Assembly (NCBI GenBank): GCA_964525045.1 | Contig: CAZGFD010000009.1 | Coordinates: 62,001 to 126,000, forward strand | DNA: 64,000 nucleotides | From: G020348185 sp964525045 | GTDB lineage: Bacteria; Nitrospirota; Nitrospiria; Nitrospirales; UBA8639 | Direction of reading: 5' to 3' | Shown here: in pieces, positions 9,338 to 18,986 of the stretch | How positions within the stretch are numbered: the first letter of the stretch is position 1 | How the letters are laid out: every line of letters starts with the position of its first letter | Notes under the pieces: model-generated | What the model was told of the DNA's origin: nothing | The model's input: only the letters and a program-made list of their open reading frames with translations | The model's database searches: none | Program-made: the position numbers and the translations under genes

Positions 9338-10801
9338 ATGGCCATGGATAAGCTCAATTGGGATGATCTGGCGGAGCTGGCGTTATCGGGTGTGCGGAAC
9401 TCGGGGGCAGAATATGGTGACATCCGGGTCATCCATAGTACGTCCCAAACCATTCAAGGCGAGGATCGACGGATTGCCACAGTACGGGAATTTCGGGATA
9501 GCGGATTTGGGGTGCGCGTTCTTTACCAAGGAGCATGGGGATTTGCTGCCAGTTCCATCATGTCTCTGGAAGAAATCCCGCGAGTGGTGGATCTCGCCAT
9601 AGATATTGCCAAAGCCTCCGCGACGTTAACGAATGAGCCGGTGAAACTTGCAGAGGAGCCCGTCCACCATGATTCCGTCAGAACATCTATAAAGGTCGAT
9701 CCTTTCCGTATTCCTTTAGAAGAAAAAACCACCCTTCTATTGAATACGATGGAGTCTCTCCATCAACGATCGGGAATTGTTCGGAGTCAGGCTCACCTCT
9801 GGGCCCGCAAGGACCAAAAATTATTTTCCTCCACGGAAGGTTCACACATCCATTTTGACTTACTAGCCGTACAGGGAGGATTCGAGGGGACCGCAATCCG
9901 GGAGGGTCGATTTGCCTCTCGAAGTTTCAACACACCCCATCTTCGAAAAGGGTACGAGTTGATTGCGGAATCCGACTTCCTTTCTGTCGCTGGCCGAATA
10001 GCCGACGAAGCTGTGGAAAAGGTCACGGCCCCGTCTGTTGATCCTGGTGTCTATGATCTGGTTCTTGATCCGGAGCATTTGTCCTTAACCATGCACGAAT
10101 CCTGCGGACATCCAAGTGAACTGGATCGTGCGCTTGGGTACGAAGCCAACTATGCGGGAACGAGCTTTCTCACACCGGAAAAACGTGGACGGTTTCGGTA
10201 TGGCTCACCTTGGGTGAATTTGGTTGCCGACAATACGGAGCCCGAAACTCTGGCAGCCACAGGGTATGATGACGACGGAGTGGCCTGTCAACGTTGGGAT
10301 ATTGTGAGGGAAGGCATTTTTGTCGATTACTGCACCAATCGGGAAGTGGCGCCACGGATTGGGGAACCCCGATCCCGCGGATCGAATCGGGCCGACAGTT
10401 GGGGAAGCATACCCATGGTACGGATAGCCAATATAGGTTTGGAATCAGGACAAAACTCAGTTGCGGAGCTCATTGCCGATATCAAGCGTGGGATCTATAT
10501 AGAGGGGCATGATTCTTTTAGCATCGATCAACGGAGGTATAACTTTCAGTTTGGCGGTGATGCATTTTGGCTTATAGAAAAGGGCAAGCGGACCCACATG
10601 CTGCGGGACGTTATTTATCATGGCATTACGCCTGAGTTTTGGGGCAGTTGTGATGGGGTAGCCGATCGGAGCCATCGACAGCGTTTTGGCTTTATAACAT
10701 GCGGAAAGGGCCAGCCAGGACAATCGGGGTGGATGACGCATGCGGCATCGCACGCGAGGTTTCGCCATATCAACGTGATCCGGGGACAAGCGGAATCGTG
10801 A
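9338..10801 (+). CDS. tldD: TldD-family metalloprotease
   Basis: TldD is the catalytic subunit of the TldD/TldE protease, which degrades unstructured peptides and matures modified peptides such as microcin B17. The zinc site HExxxH is visible as HESCGHPSELDRALG (about residue 255), and the protein ends with the Gly-rich CGKGQPGQSG region normal for TldD. The ATG at 9338 or 9344 is the likely start; a TTG at 9326 is in frame. There is no strong ribosome site. The TGA overlaps the likely GTG start of the partner tldE. The length of about 487 is typical. Confidence 0.95.
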   Translation: MAMDKLNWDDLAELALSGVRNSGAEYGDIRVIHSTSQTIQGEDRRIATVREFRDSGFGVRVLYQGAWGFAASSIMSLEEIPRVVDLAIDIAKASATLTNEPVKLAEEPVHHDSVRTSIKVDPFRIPLEEKTTLLLNTMESLHQRSGIVRSQAHLWARKDQKLFSSTEGSHIHFDLLAVQGGFEGTAIREGRFASRSFNTPHLRKGYELIAESDFLSVAGRIADEAVEKVTAPSVDPGVYDLVLDPEHLSLTMHESCGHPSELDRALGYEANYAGTSFLTPEKRGRFRYGSPWVNLVADNTEPETLAATGYDDDGVACQRWDIVREGIFVDYCTNREVAPRIGEPRSRGSNRADSWGSIPMVRIANIGLESGQNSVAELIADIKRGIYIEGHDSFSIDQRRYNFQFGGDAFWLIEKGKRTHMLRDVIYHGITPEFWGSCDGVADRSHRQRFGFITCGKGQPGQSGWMTHAASHARFRHINVIRGQAES

Positions 10802-12141
10802 ACGCGGACACCAGCCAACCCTGGCCCCGACTGACCTCCCGGGATGAGTTTCGCTTTCTGGTCGACCTCGTTCTTCAGCATGCGACTGCCGACCATACGG
10901 GTATGGTGCTGCAGGACCAAAACGGTGGCACCTCTCGGTTCGCCAACAATCAGATTATCCAAAACCTCAATCTTCGAAAACTTTCCTTCAGCATCACATC
11001 GGCCTTTGGGCAACGTCATGGAACGGCGTGTACCACGGACCTGACAGCCGGGTCGGTACAAGAAACTCTGAAACAGGCCGAAAGGATCGCCCAAGTTTCA
11101 CCAGACGATCCTGAATTTCTTCCTCCCGTCGAAGCGCAGACCTTTCAAAATTGGCCCACGTCTCGCCAAGAAACCCGTACGGCTGATCCCGCCCGACGGC
11201 TGGCGCTGGTTCGAGAGTCCGTCGATCAATGTCAAACAAAGGGTCTCAAAGCCGCCGGGATTGTTGCCTCGTCAACATTGAACGTGGGTATAGCGGCAAG
11301 CACGGGTTTGTTTGCCCACGAACAGCGGACCGATTCCCGGTTTAGCCTCACGGTACAAGCAGGGGACGCGACGGGATGGGCGGCAGCATGGCATCGTTCT
11401 ATTGATCACCTCAATGTCCCAGATCGCACAAAAATCGCTATCGAGAAGGCAACTTCAGGGGAAAATCCCGAAGAAGTTTCTCCGGGTCGGTACACGGTTA
11501 TTCTTGAACCACCAGCGGTGGCAGGATTGTTATCGTGGCTCCTGTGGATGCTAGATGCCAAATCGTACGTCAAAGGAACCAGTCCCTTTTCCGGAAAACT
11601 GAACAAAACCATTGTCGACCATCGATTGACCCTCCGAAATCGTCCCGGCCATCCGGACTTACTAGGGGAAGGGTTCAGCAAGGAAGGACTCCCGGTTAAT
11701 GAAATGGCATGGATTGAATCCGGGGTGTTAAAACAACTTGACTATGATCGGTTCACTGCCCGACAGCATGGGGTGGTGAGCATTCCCACCTTGGAATCAC
11801 CCTGTTTGGAAGGTGATACTTCGGCTTGTGCGGGTGTCAGCGAACTCCTTCGGCAAACCACCCGAGGGATTCTTGTCACCAATTTTTGGTATATTCGGCC
11901 TGTCAACCCCACCGATCTGACCTTAACCGGTATGACCCGAGACGGGACCTTCCTTATCGAAAAGGGACGGATTACCAAGGCCATCCGAAACTTCCGCTTT
12001 CATGACAGCCCCTTGCGTGTCTTTAATCAGATTGAAGCCTTCACAGCCCCACAAGAGGCCACCTCATCGGAAATCGGCAAACTCCTGGTCCCAGCTATGA
12101 AAATCCGCGATTTTAATTTCTCTAGTGTCACAAAGTTCTAA
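10798..12141 (+). CDS. tldE: TldE/PmbA-family metalloprotease partner
   Basis: The non-catalytic partner of TldD in the heterodimeric protease. The C-terminal half carries the family pattern (SPGRYTVILEPPAVAGLL, SPFSGKLNKTIVDHRLTL, GILVTNFWYIRPVNPTDLT) and lacks the HExxxH site, as expected for TldE. The GTG at 10798 makes a GTGA overlap with the tldD stop and gives 447 residues, the usual family length. A longer frame opening at 10699 overlaps tldD by about 100 bases and is less likely. Confidence 0.92.
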   Translation: MNADTSQPWPRLTSRDEFRFLVDLVLQHATADHTGMVLQDQNGGTSRFANNQIIQNLNLRKLSFSITSAFGQRHGTACTTDLTAGSVQETLKQAERIAQVSPDDPEFLPPVEAQTFQNWPTSRQETRTADPARRLALVRESVDQCQTKGLKAAGIVASSTLNVGIAASTGLFAHEQRTDSRFSLTVQAGDATGWAAAWHRSIDHLNVPDRTKIAIEKATSGENPEEVSPGRYTVILEPPAVAGLLSWLLWMLDAKSYVKGTSPFSGKLNKTIVDHRLTLRNRPGHPDLLGEGFSKEGLPVNEMAWIESGVLKQLDYDRFTARQHGVVSIPTLESPCLEGDTSACAGVSELLRQTTRGILVTNFWYIRPVNPTDLTLTGMTRDGTFLIEKGRITKAIRNFRFHDSPLRVFNQIEAFTAPQEATSSEIGKLLVPAMKIRDFNFSSVTKF

Positions 12142-12329
12142 AGTATGGTCCTGGAAAAAGCTCACTCGGTCAATCGCCTGGAGCGGGAAATACCCATTGA
12201 CTATGGGGTCACGAGAAGAGTAAAAAAATATAGTTGTCTAACCGTAGTACCGTAATTTCACCAAAAACAATGAATTAATATGATGCCACCCCTTCAACGA
12301 ACCTGCGAAAGCGGGAAGTGAGGTTCTCT

Positions 12330-13082
12330 ATGTCCCGCAAAACCAAGGAATCTCCACTTAATCTTATTCGAATCCTTCCTCCAAAAGAGGGGAGCTCGCC
12401 GTCTCATAAGTTTAACCCGGCTTCACCCCATTTCAAACTGAAATTAGATGGAAAAGATGCTTCAGGATCACTGCTATCGCTTGGAGGATTGGTCGGTATT
12501 TTCGATACGACCTTGCTTGGGATTGGCAAATTAGGATCATGGTCTTTGCATCAAATAAAAAGAGTCATCCATTTCATCACGGCTGGTCTGGAAGCAATCC
12601 TCCACCGGCTCGGTCAGGGAATGTCACAATTTGGCCAGTTGGGGAAAGCACTTGGCAGTGAGGTCAGGAAGCCTGCCAAAAGGCACACCGGTGGGATTCA
12701 GTCCTCCGGAAAGCAGCTTTGGTCTGAAATGACCCAGGGAGCGAAGCCCATCGTCAGCGAATCACTGCAAAAGGAAAGAAGTAAACAACGGGAGATGCTT
12801 ATTGAAGAAGTCCATGCCCTTCGTACACAACTAACCACCCATCAGGATGAACTTATTCGGGTGACGGCCCAAATGGAAGAACTCAAGGCGCTTGTCTCCT
12901 CCCAACAGCAAGTACTTTTGCATTTAGGGAAGGAATTGGAAGCCAACGAGAGAAATGAAAGTTCCCCGGAGAAATTTCCGGTGCGAAAAACGAAACCCGC
13001 CAAAACCGCCAATCCCGACAAGTCCGAATCTTCTGATCCTCTACCATCATCCCAATTTGAATTTGGGCCACCTCACCACTAA
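12330..13082 (+). CDS. Unrecognised protein with coiled coil and basic/acidic tail
   Basis: About 250 residues from the ATG at 12330, chosen because GTGAGG lies 6 bases before it; a GTG 12 bases upstream is inside that site. I do not recognise the family. A basic N-terminus is followed by a Gly/Leu-rich amphipathic part (SLLSLGGLVGIFDTTLLGIG, about residue 50) and a long charged coiled coil (about 150-205, REMLIEEVHALRTQL and later). The end is a low-complexity KTKPAKTANPDKSESS tail. The layout resembles phasin or gas-vesicle accessory proteins in composition only. Confidence 0.7.
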   Translation: MSRKTKESPLNLIRILPPKEGSSPSHKFNPASPHFKLKLDGKDASGSLLSLGGLVGIFDTTLLGIGKLGSWSLHQIKRVIHFITAGLEAILHRLGQGMSQFGQLGKALGSEVRKPAKRHTGGIQSSGKQLWSEMTQGAKPIVSESLQKERSKQREMLIEEVHALRTQLTTHQDELIRVTAQMEELKALVSSQQQVLLHLGKELEANERNESSPEKFPVRKTKPAKTANPDKSESSDPLPSSQFEFGPPHH

Positions 13083-13275
13083 GCTTGTATCACCTTCCTT
13101 GCTGGCACGGTTGAGTCCTCATTCGTAAATTTTAAGGTTTCACGTAATTGGTGAGCCTTCTTTGAGATGGAATCCCTCGAATGGCATTGGGACTTTTAGC
13201 CATATCACAAGCATAGCAAATCTGTTAGCCTGGAATGATGAAGGTGGAATTCTTTTTCCTTTAAAGAGGTATTTT

Positions 13276-14094
13276 ATGATGAATCGCGCAGAAAAAACGC
13301 TTGTCTTTATGTTCGTCGCAGGCATTGTTCTCTTAGGGTCGTTCACTTCAACGAATGCCGCCAGCCCTCAGACTATCAAACCCTATGAAATCGAAGAAGG
13401 ACGAATTGAATTTGAGCTTTCTGGCATGACCAAAGGATCCGAAGTCCTGGAGTTTAAGGATTGGGGAAGGAGAGCCGCTACGCGATCGGTACACACCGTC
13501 AGTATAATGGGAATGACCCAAGAGACCCGTCAACTCACCATCATCGACGGGGAATGGGTCTATAATGTGGATCTGTCTAAAAACACCGCCACCCAAATCA
13601 AAAATCCATTTTACTCCGCACTTTCCGAACGTACTGGCCAAAGTTTGCCAGAGACGGGAGCCGACATGATGAAAGCCATGGGGGGGAAAAAAGTGGGAGA
13701 GGACACCATGCTAGGAAAAGCCTGTGATTGGTGGGAAATCCAGCAGCTAATGAGTAAATCGTGTATCTGGAAGGGCATCGGCCTGAAGACCATTGCCGGA
13801 CCGAAAGGCATGCAGATCACCCACACAGCGGTGAACATTCAACTTATACACATCCCCGATAACCGATTCTCCCTTCCGCCAAATGTCAAAATTGTCCAAG
13901 GGGAAGACCCATTTAAACAACTGCGCGAATTTCAATCGAAATCAGATGGTTCAAGGGGAAAGGGATTGAAAGAAATTGAGGACAATGCGGGAACTAAACC
14001 ACAGGCCCCGGACATGCCCGATATGCAGAACATGATGGAGCAAATTCAAAAAATGCAAGAGGAAATGCGAAAGCGAGGATTGGAAAATCAGTAA
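13276..14094 (+). CDS. Exported protein of unknown function
   Basis: About 272 residues from the ATG at 13276, which sits 5 bases behind AGAGGT. A signal peptide is clear (KTLVFMFVAGIVLLGSF then TNA-AS). The mature part has repeated short beta segments (GRIEFELSGMTKGSEVLEF, TIIDGEWVYNVDLSKNTATQ) like periplasmic beta-sheet proteins of the DUF4412/LolA-like type, one Cys pair (CDWW, SCIW) and a Met/Gln-rich C-terminal helix. The function is not known. AlkD follows 14 bases downstream and is probably co-transcribed. Confidence 0.75.
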   Translation: MMNRAEKTLVFMFVAGIVLLGSFTSTNAASPQTIKPYEIEEGRIEFELSGMTKGSEVLEFKDWGRRAATRSVHTVSIMGMTQETRQLTIIDGEWVYNVDLSKNTATQIKNPFYSALSERTGQSLPETGADMMKAMGGKKVGEDTMLGKACDWWEIQQLMSKSCIWKGIGLKTIAGPKGMQITHTAVNIQLIHIPDNRFSLPPNVKIVQGEDPFKQLREFQSKSDGSRGKGLKEIEDNAGTKPQAPDMPDMQNMMEQIQKMQEEMRKRGLENQ

Positions 14095-14108
14095 TCCGGC
14101 ATCCTCCC

Positions 14109-14822
14109 ATGATCCGTGCTGTCCGCCAATCCCTTCGTTCCTCTGCGAACCCGGAAAAGGCCAAAATACTCCAGAGATTTTTTAAAACCGGCAAGGGAGA
14201 ATATGCCGAAGGGGATCGATTTATCGGCGTGGTGGTCCCGCACATTCGCCAGGTGGCGAAACAGTTCGAAAATTTAGATCTTTCAAAAGTTCTCACCCTC
14301 TTATCCTCGTCCATTCATGAAGAACGATTGCTGGCCTTACTCATCCTGGTAAGGCAATACAGGCGCGGGGCTCCTGCGACCCAGGAGCAAATCGTTAAGG
14401 CCTACCTTGCTAATCTCGAATACGTGAATAATTGGGATTTAGTTGATTCGAGCGCCCAGTACATTCTCGGAGCTGATCTTTTTAAAAAAAATAAAACACA
14501 TCGAGCCATTTTGTACCGGCTTGCGAGTTCATCCAGACTTTGGGATCGGCGGGTCGCCATGATCTCCACCTTTCATTTCATCAAACACGGAGATTTTACC
14601 GATACATTGAAACTTGCCGGTTGGCTCCTGAAAGACCCGGAAGACCTGATGCACAAATCCGTCGGGTGGATGCTGCGCGAGGTTGGGAAACAGGATCAAA
14701 GGGTTCTTGAGGATTTTCTGGCAATCCACGCTCACCAGATGCCCCGGACCATGCTGAGGTATGCCATTGAACGCTTCCCTGAACGAAAACGGCAGGTCTA
14801 CCTAAAAGGGAACGTGAGATGA
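14109..14822 (+). CDS. AlkD-like DNA alkylation repair enzyme
   Basis: A 237-residue all-helical HEAT-like protein. The block ADPE-like start (RQSLRSSANPEKAKILQRFF), GVVVPHIRQVAKQF and the catalytic-face segment NNWDLVDSSAQYILG match the AlkD DNA glycosylase family. These enzymes remove N3- and N7-alkylated purines without base flipping. The aromatic/acid residues W and D in NNWDLVD correspond to the conserved active-site face. The stop overlaps the ATG of the next cytochrome gene by 4 bases, an odd pairing in function but clear coupling. Confidence 0.9.
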   Translation: MIRAVRQSLRSSANPEKAKILQRFFKTGKGEYAEGDRFIGVVVPHIRQVAKQFENLDLSKVLTLLSSSIHEERLLALLILVRQYRRGAPATQEQIVKAYLANLEYVNNWDLVDSSAQYILGADLFKKNKTHRAILYRLASSSRLWDRRVAMISTFHFIKHGDFTDTLKLAGWLLKDPEDLMHKSVGWMLREVGKQDQRVLEDFLAIHAHQMPRTMLRYAIERFPERKRQVYLKGNVR

Positions 14823-16867
14823 AAAGTCGAACCGTTCCCTGCCGAATCCTTTGGATGTGTCTGGGGCTGTTAGTTATTCTGGATATGACCCGTTCCCTCT
14901 ATGCCCGTATCGGATATGCACAACCTACCGAATTATGGCAACCTGAACCTCATATATATGCTGACCTCACATGGCCGCCTGGATCTGATATTCCTCCCGG
15001 CACCCCAATTGGAGAACGAGTATATCGTCACAGATGTGCGGTGTGTCATGGCCCCGACGGTCGTGGCAACGGACCGGCAGCTCCATCGCTAATTCCCCGC
15101 CCGCGCGACTTTACTCAGGGACAATTTAAATACAAATCAACCCCTCCTGGGCACCCCCCTACCGATGCAGACCTGATACACACAATCACCAACGGGTTGA
15201 AATCCAGTGCGATGCCTTATTGGAGTGATCTGTTAACCGAAAAAGAAATCAAAGAAGTGGCCGAATTCATTAAAGGTCTGGCCAACCTATCCAATCGTCC
15301 AACTCCGGTACCGTTGCAAATCACCCCGAGAGTTCCTTTCCATGCTGACAGTGTGGAGCGGGGACGTTCGTTATATACCAAACACGGGTGCGTCGCCTGC
15401 CATGGCCCAAGAGGCCGCGGGGGTATTTCCCTCAAGGATGCCAAAGGATACCCGGTCGTATCTCGAGACCTGACCGCTCCATGGACCTTTCGGGGAGGCA
15501 GTGAGCCCGCGCTTCTTTGGTTGAGGATTAGTACGGGATTAGCGCCGGGGCCCATGCCGGCCTTTGACCATACTCTGACACCAGAACAACGGTGGGACAT
15601 GGTGAATTATATCCGGTCTTTGGCCCGAACCCCTCCCTGGGAATCCGGCGGAATTCTTGATGGGCCGGGACAACAGAGCGATCCCGTTGCTCGAGGGCGG
15701 TATTTGGTGCATGCGGAAATGTGCGGGCTTTGTCATACTCAAATCAATAAGACAGGAATTTATCGAGGAGATGATCATTACCTAGCCGGGGGCATGCGGG
15801 TTGATGTGTATCCACATGGAAGGTATGTGAGCCGGAATTTGACCTCCGATCCCGAATCCGGCCTCGGAAATTGGTCGGTCGAAGAAATTGTCGAAGCGTT
15901 GCAGAATGGGAACGCTCGGGGACGTCCTTTAAACCCCTTGGATATGCCCTGGCATTGGCTCCATGCATATCCGAAGGACGATGCTATAGCCATAGCCAGT
16001 TTTTTAAAAACCCTTCCACCAGTTCGAAATTTCATTCCCCCACCATTGCATTACGGGCTGCTGGAAACCCTAGCCGTTAAACTTACTCGGTCGGGTCCGG
16101 CCTTTCCACCAAAGGTTTTGATTTTCGTTGAAGGGAATTTTGGCGAAACCGGGCAATTTGATCCCCGCATCTATGTTCAGAAAAGTTTAGTCTTACTCCA
16201 AAGCCTTGTCGGGGTCATTGCAGTTTTCACCTTTTTCTGGGTCAGGTTGACCGGGCGTGGCGGGTACAGAAACTCACGGGCCTTAGGGTTCACTCTTCTC
16301 GAGCTGCTGGCCCTTGGCGTCATGATTGCTGGGATAAACGTTCTCTACCAGCTTCCCGCCTTGAGCGGGCTTCCACCCGAACAGGTGGCACAATCGGTCT
16401 TAGAGCAAGTTCCGCAACCCGTCCCGACTGCATTAACCAGTCCAGAACATGCCGCGATGGTCAAGCGTGGCCGCCTGATTTTTTCCGTTGCGTCTTGTGG
16501 ACTGTGCCACCGCCCTGATGGCCGTGGAGGTTTAAAAATCAGTATGAAGCCCTTGGGAAGCCTGTGGACTCGAAATATTACCGCAGATAAGGAAACAGGT
16601 ATAGGAAATTGGACGGATCGTGAGGTCAGCCGAGCCATTCGAAGTGGTGTGACACCTGACGGTCGGATGCTGCATTGGCAAGGAATGATCTGGGACCATG
16701 CTTCCAATTGGTCTGAGGAGGACCTTCGAGCAGTGATTGCATACCTCCGGACGCTTCCACCCATTAAAAAGTCCATTCCTCCTACGCAACCGCCATCTTC
16801 GGACGACTGCGACCATTACACTTTTTGGATTGTGGAAAGTCAGGAACCTGGATGTAGCGATTCCTAG
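14819..16867 (+). CDS. Membrane-bound tetraheme c-type cytochrome
   Basis: A 682-residue protein with an N-terminal signal helix and four CxxCH heme sites: CAVCH, CVACH and CGLCH before a central membrane part, and a fourth CGLCH after it. Two membrane helices lie about residues 458-480 and 492-515. Each heme domain is a small class-I cytochrome c (ends of the type DLIHTITNGLKSSAMPYW). Such proteins pass electrons between periplasmic carriers and membrane oxidases. The two-part layout, three hemes then helices then one heme, suggests fusion of a triheme protein with a membrane-tethered monoheme protein. The partner enzyme is unknown. Confidence 0.88.
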   Translation: MKSRTVPCRILWMCLGLLVILDMTRSLYARIGYAQPTELWQPEPHIYADLTWPPGSDIPPGTPIGERVYRHRCAVCHGPDGRGNGPAAPSLIPRPRDFTQGQFKYKSTPPGHPPTDADLIHTITNGLKSSAMPYWSDLLTEKEIKEVAEFIKGLANLSNRPTPVPLQITPRVPFHADSVERGRSLYTKHGCVACHGPRGRGGISLKDAKGYPVVSRDLTAPWTFRGGSEPALLWLRISTGLAPGPMPAFDHTLTPEQRWDMVNYIRSLARTPPWESGGILDGPGQQSDPVARGRYLVHAEMCGLCHTQINKTGIYRGDDHYLAGGMRVDVYPHGRYVSRNLTSDPESGLGNWSVEEIVEALQNGNARGRPLNPLDMPWHWLHAYPKDDAIAIASFLKTLPPVRNFIPPPLHYGLLETLAVKLTRSGPAFPPKVLIFVEGNFGETGQFDPRIYVQKSLVLLQSLVGVIAVFTFFWVRLTGRGGYRNSRALGFTLLELLALGVMIAGINVLYQLPALSGLPPEQVAQSVLEQVPQPVPTALTSPEHAAMVKRGRLIFSVASCGLCHRPDGRGGLKISMKPLGSLWTRNITADKETGIGNWTDREVSRAIRSGVTPDGRMLHWQGMIWDHASNWSEEDLRAVIAYLRTLPPIKKSIPPTQPPSSDDCDHYTFWIVESQEPGCSDS

Positions 16868-17154
16868 CAGGATGTGAAAATTGGTCGTCTTATATCACTT
16901 TCAAGCTCAGGATTCAGGTTAAAAGGCTCGGAACCATGTCTCCTAGGAATGTAATGGGGGTGTTTCACAATAATCTTGCCTGCTTTAAGGTTTGACTATT
17001 GCTCTAATTCATAGCGTAACAACCCTGATTTGACGAATACCGGGGAAACGTTATGTAATGATAGTGGGGGTTGAAAAGACTATTCGGGGAACGTGGAAAA
17101 AAATGGACTCAACCCAAGTGGGTCTCAGGCTCTGACAAGAGGAGGGAATTAACC

Positions 17155-17787
17155 ATGTGGCTGAAAAATATCAAATTTCTTTTTGTCATTGGTTTGATAG
17201 TATTGGCAGGAGGGGTGGCAATTGGTGGGATGAATAATGATACGGAAACACAAAAAAATGGTCCAAAGGCCCAAGCCATTTTTGCTGGGGGATGTTTCTG
17301 GTGTGTGGAGGAAGCCTTTGAAAAGGTGGATGGAGTCCTATCTGCAACCTCGGGCTACATCGGGGGAGAAACTCCGAATCCGACATATAAACAGGTATCG
17401 GCCGGGGGAACCGGTTATGCGGAGGCTGTGGAAATCGTCTACGATCCGGACAAAGTCACCTATCAACAGTTGCTAGATGTTTTCTGGAAAAATATCGACC
17501 CGACGACACCCGACCAACAATTTTGTGACAAGGGAGATCAATACCGTTCGGCCATTTTTTATCTTGATGGTCCCCAAAAACAATTAGCCGAGGAATCAAA
17601 GCAACGAGTTGTGCAAACAAAAACGTTTGCAGAACCGGTTGTGACCGAAATCACCATGGCCACCACGTTCTACCCGGCTGAGGACTACCATCAGGATTTC
17701 TACAAAAGGAATCCAGTCAGATACAAATTTTACAAATGGAACTGTGGCCGGGTCCAACGCCTAGAAGAATTATGGGGAAACGCGTAA
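17155..17787 (+). CDS. msrA: Peptide methionine-S-sulfoxide reductase MsrA (exported or anchored)
   Basis: Repairs oxidised Met in proteins. The catalytic motif GGCFWCVEEAFEKVDGV and the family segments SGYIGGETPNPTY, CDKGDQYRSAIF and TFYPAEDYHQDF are all present. The ATG at 17155 follows GAGGAGG and is preferred to an upstream in-frame start. From there the first 30 residues form a hydrophobic segment (FLFVIGLIVLAGGVAIGG), so this copy probably acts in the periplasm or is membrane-anchored, in keeping with the many exported redox proteins around it. Confidence 0.96.
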   Translation: MWLKNIKFLFVIGLIVLAGGVAIGGMNNDTETQKNGPKAQAIFAGGCFWCVEEAFEKVDGVLSATSGYIGGETPNPTYKQVSAGGTGYAEAVEIVYDPDKVTYQQLLDVFWKNIDPTTPDQQFCDKGDQYRSAIFYLDGPQKQLAEESKQRVVQTKTFAEPVVTEITMATTFYPAEDYHQDFYKRNPVRYKFYKWNCGRVQRLEELWGNA

Positions 17788-17800
17788 GCGGGGCCCTGAA

Positions 17801-18391
17801 TTAATCGTCGTCTTTCTCGCGGTCATACCCACCCATCTTTCCGTGCCCCGTCATGCCGCCCGTGCCATGCATCTGTCGGCCCATACCGCGCTCCATTTGG
17901 GCCTTTATTTGAGCCCGGAACTGCGCATATTGTTCGGGGGTGAGAATGTCCTTGAGTTTCAAGAGCGTATCAACGCGGTACATCATCATCTGTTTCCGAA
18001 GACCGCTGATCTCATCAACTTTTGCCGAGATGGCGTTTCGGTTGGGGGCCTGTTGGTCAAGAAGGGATCCTAAATCGATCATCGCCACGCGAACGTCCGC
18101 TCGACTGATAATGGCGTGTTTCCGGTAATCCATCTCTAATGGTTCGATGGCCTTAACCTGATCCTCCTTCAACCCGAGCTTGTCTTTCATGGCCAAAGGC
18201 GATAAGGACATATGGGGGGACATTTTCCCATGGCTTTTCATGCCCGACCCCCCCATCATCCCCGAATGATGAGGAATCCCCTGACCCGATCCACCCTCCT
18301 CATCGGCCACGGCCAGACCGATAAATGTCACACTTCCCAGCAATAATACGCTGAATCCCAAAACCGGCCACATTGGTTGATTGTTCGTCAT
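17801..18391 (-). CDS. Spy/CpxP/ZraP-like periplasmic protein
   Basis: A 196-residue protein with a signal peptide (VLGFSVLLLGSVTFIGLAVA), a Met/His/Gly-rich mature start (HHSGMMGGSGMKSHGKM), helical segments and an LTPEQ motif (ILTPEQYAQFRAQI) typical of the LTxxQ family. The C-terminus is again Met/His/Gly-rich. Family members are periplasmic chaperones or metal-binding stress proteins (zinc, copper, envelope stress). The two His/Met-rich ends favour metal binding. It is convergent with msrA, with 13 bases between the stops. Confidence 0.85.
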   Translation of the reverse strand: MTNNQPMWPVLGFSVLLLGSVTFIGLAVADEEGGSGQGIPHHSGMMGGSGMKSHGKMSPHMSLSPLAMKDKLGLKEDQVKAIEPLEMDYRKHAIISRADVRVAMIDLGSLLDQQAPNRNAISAKVDEISGLRKQMMMYRVDTLLKLKDILTPEQYAQFRAQIKAQMERGMGRQMHGTGGMTGHGKMGGYDREKDDD

Positions 18392-18633
18392 AAGAGTTTC
18401 TCCCCGTTAAGTAAAATAATGACAAAAGAAAGGATGAATTACCAGTTCACTCTCGACCAATCTGAGTGAAAATTCAATCGTTTCATTATATCAAAATTTT
18501 GGGTACGAACCTTATAAGGGAGAACCCATGCCCTTCACCTATTTACGATGGGATCGGGGTGGACATTGGCCGGGGGATAAAGAATAATGGGGATGAGGCC
18601 TTTTTCGAAACATTCAAAATAAGGAGAACCGTC

Positions 18634-18915
18634 ATGGCGAAAGCTCGTGCCCGTCATATCTTGGTGTCCACAAAGGAAAAATGCGAAGAATTGAAGACGC
18701 AAATCGAAGCCGGAGGAGATTTTGCCTCCTTGGCAAAGGAACATTCAACCTGCCCTTCCGGGAAACAAGGGGGCGATCTTGGAGAGTTTGGTCCAGGCCA
18801 AATGGTCAAGGAATTTGACAGCGTGGTATTCAGTGGGGAGGTCGGAAAGGTCCATGGCCCGGTTCAGACCCAATTCGGTTATCACCTTCTGGAAATCACC
18901 AACCGAACACCTTGA
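18634..18915 (+). CDS. ppiC: Parvulin-type peptidyl-prolyl isomerase (PpiC-like)
   Basis: A 93-residue single-domain parvulin that catalyses cis-trans isomerisation of prolyl bonds. It carries RARHILVSTKEKCEEL, the STCPSGKQGGDLGEFGPGQM core and the FGYHLLEI end. The ATG at 18634 is chosen because AAGGAG precedes it by 7 bases and the upstream open frame has no similarity. There is no signal peptide, so it is cytoplasmic. Confidence 0.95.
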   Translation: MAKARARHILVSTKEKCEELKTQIEAGGDFASLAKEHSTCPSGKQGGDLGEFGPGQMVKEFDSVVFSGEVGKVHGPVQTQFGYHLLEITNRTP

Positions 18916-18986
18916 GCTTCTCTATTTTAAAGGGCGGACCCCATTCCACCCCGTTCCCTTCCATTCCGATCCGCTTGGGAGTGATT

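Noticed and set aside
9249..9338. N-terminal extension of the HTH-Zn-ribbon protein
   Set aside because: The extension translates a copy of the GTTTCAGG repeat; the domain begins after the internal ATG at 9248.
10699..10797. Longer tldE beginning inside tldD
   Set aside because: It would overlap tldD by about 100 bases; the GTGA overlap at 10798 gives the normal family length.
13100..13130. CTGGCACGGTTGAGTCC on the plus strand as a sigma-54 promoter
   Set aside because: The -24 box matches, but the -12 position has TC instead of GC.
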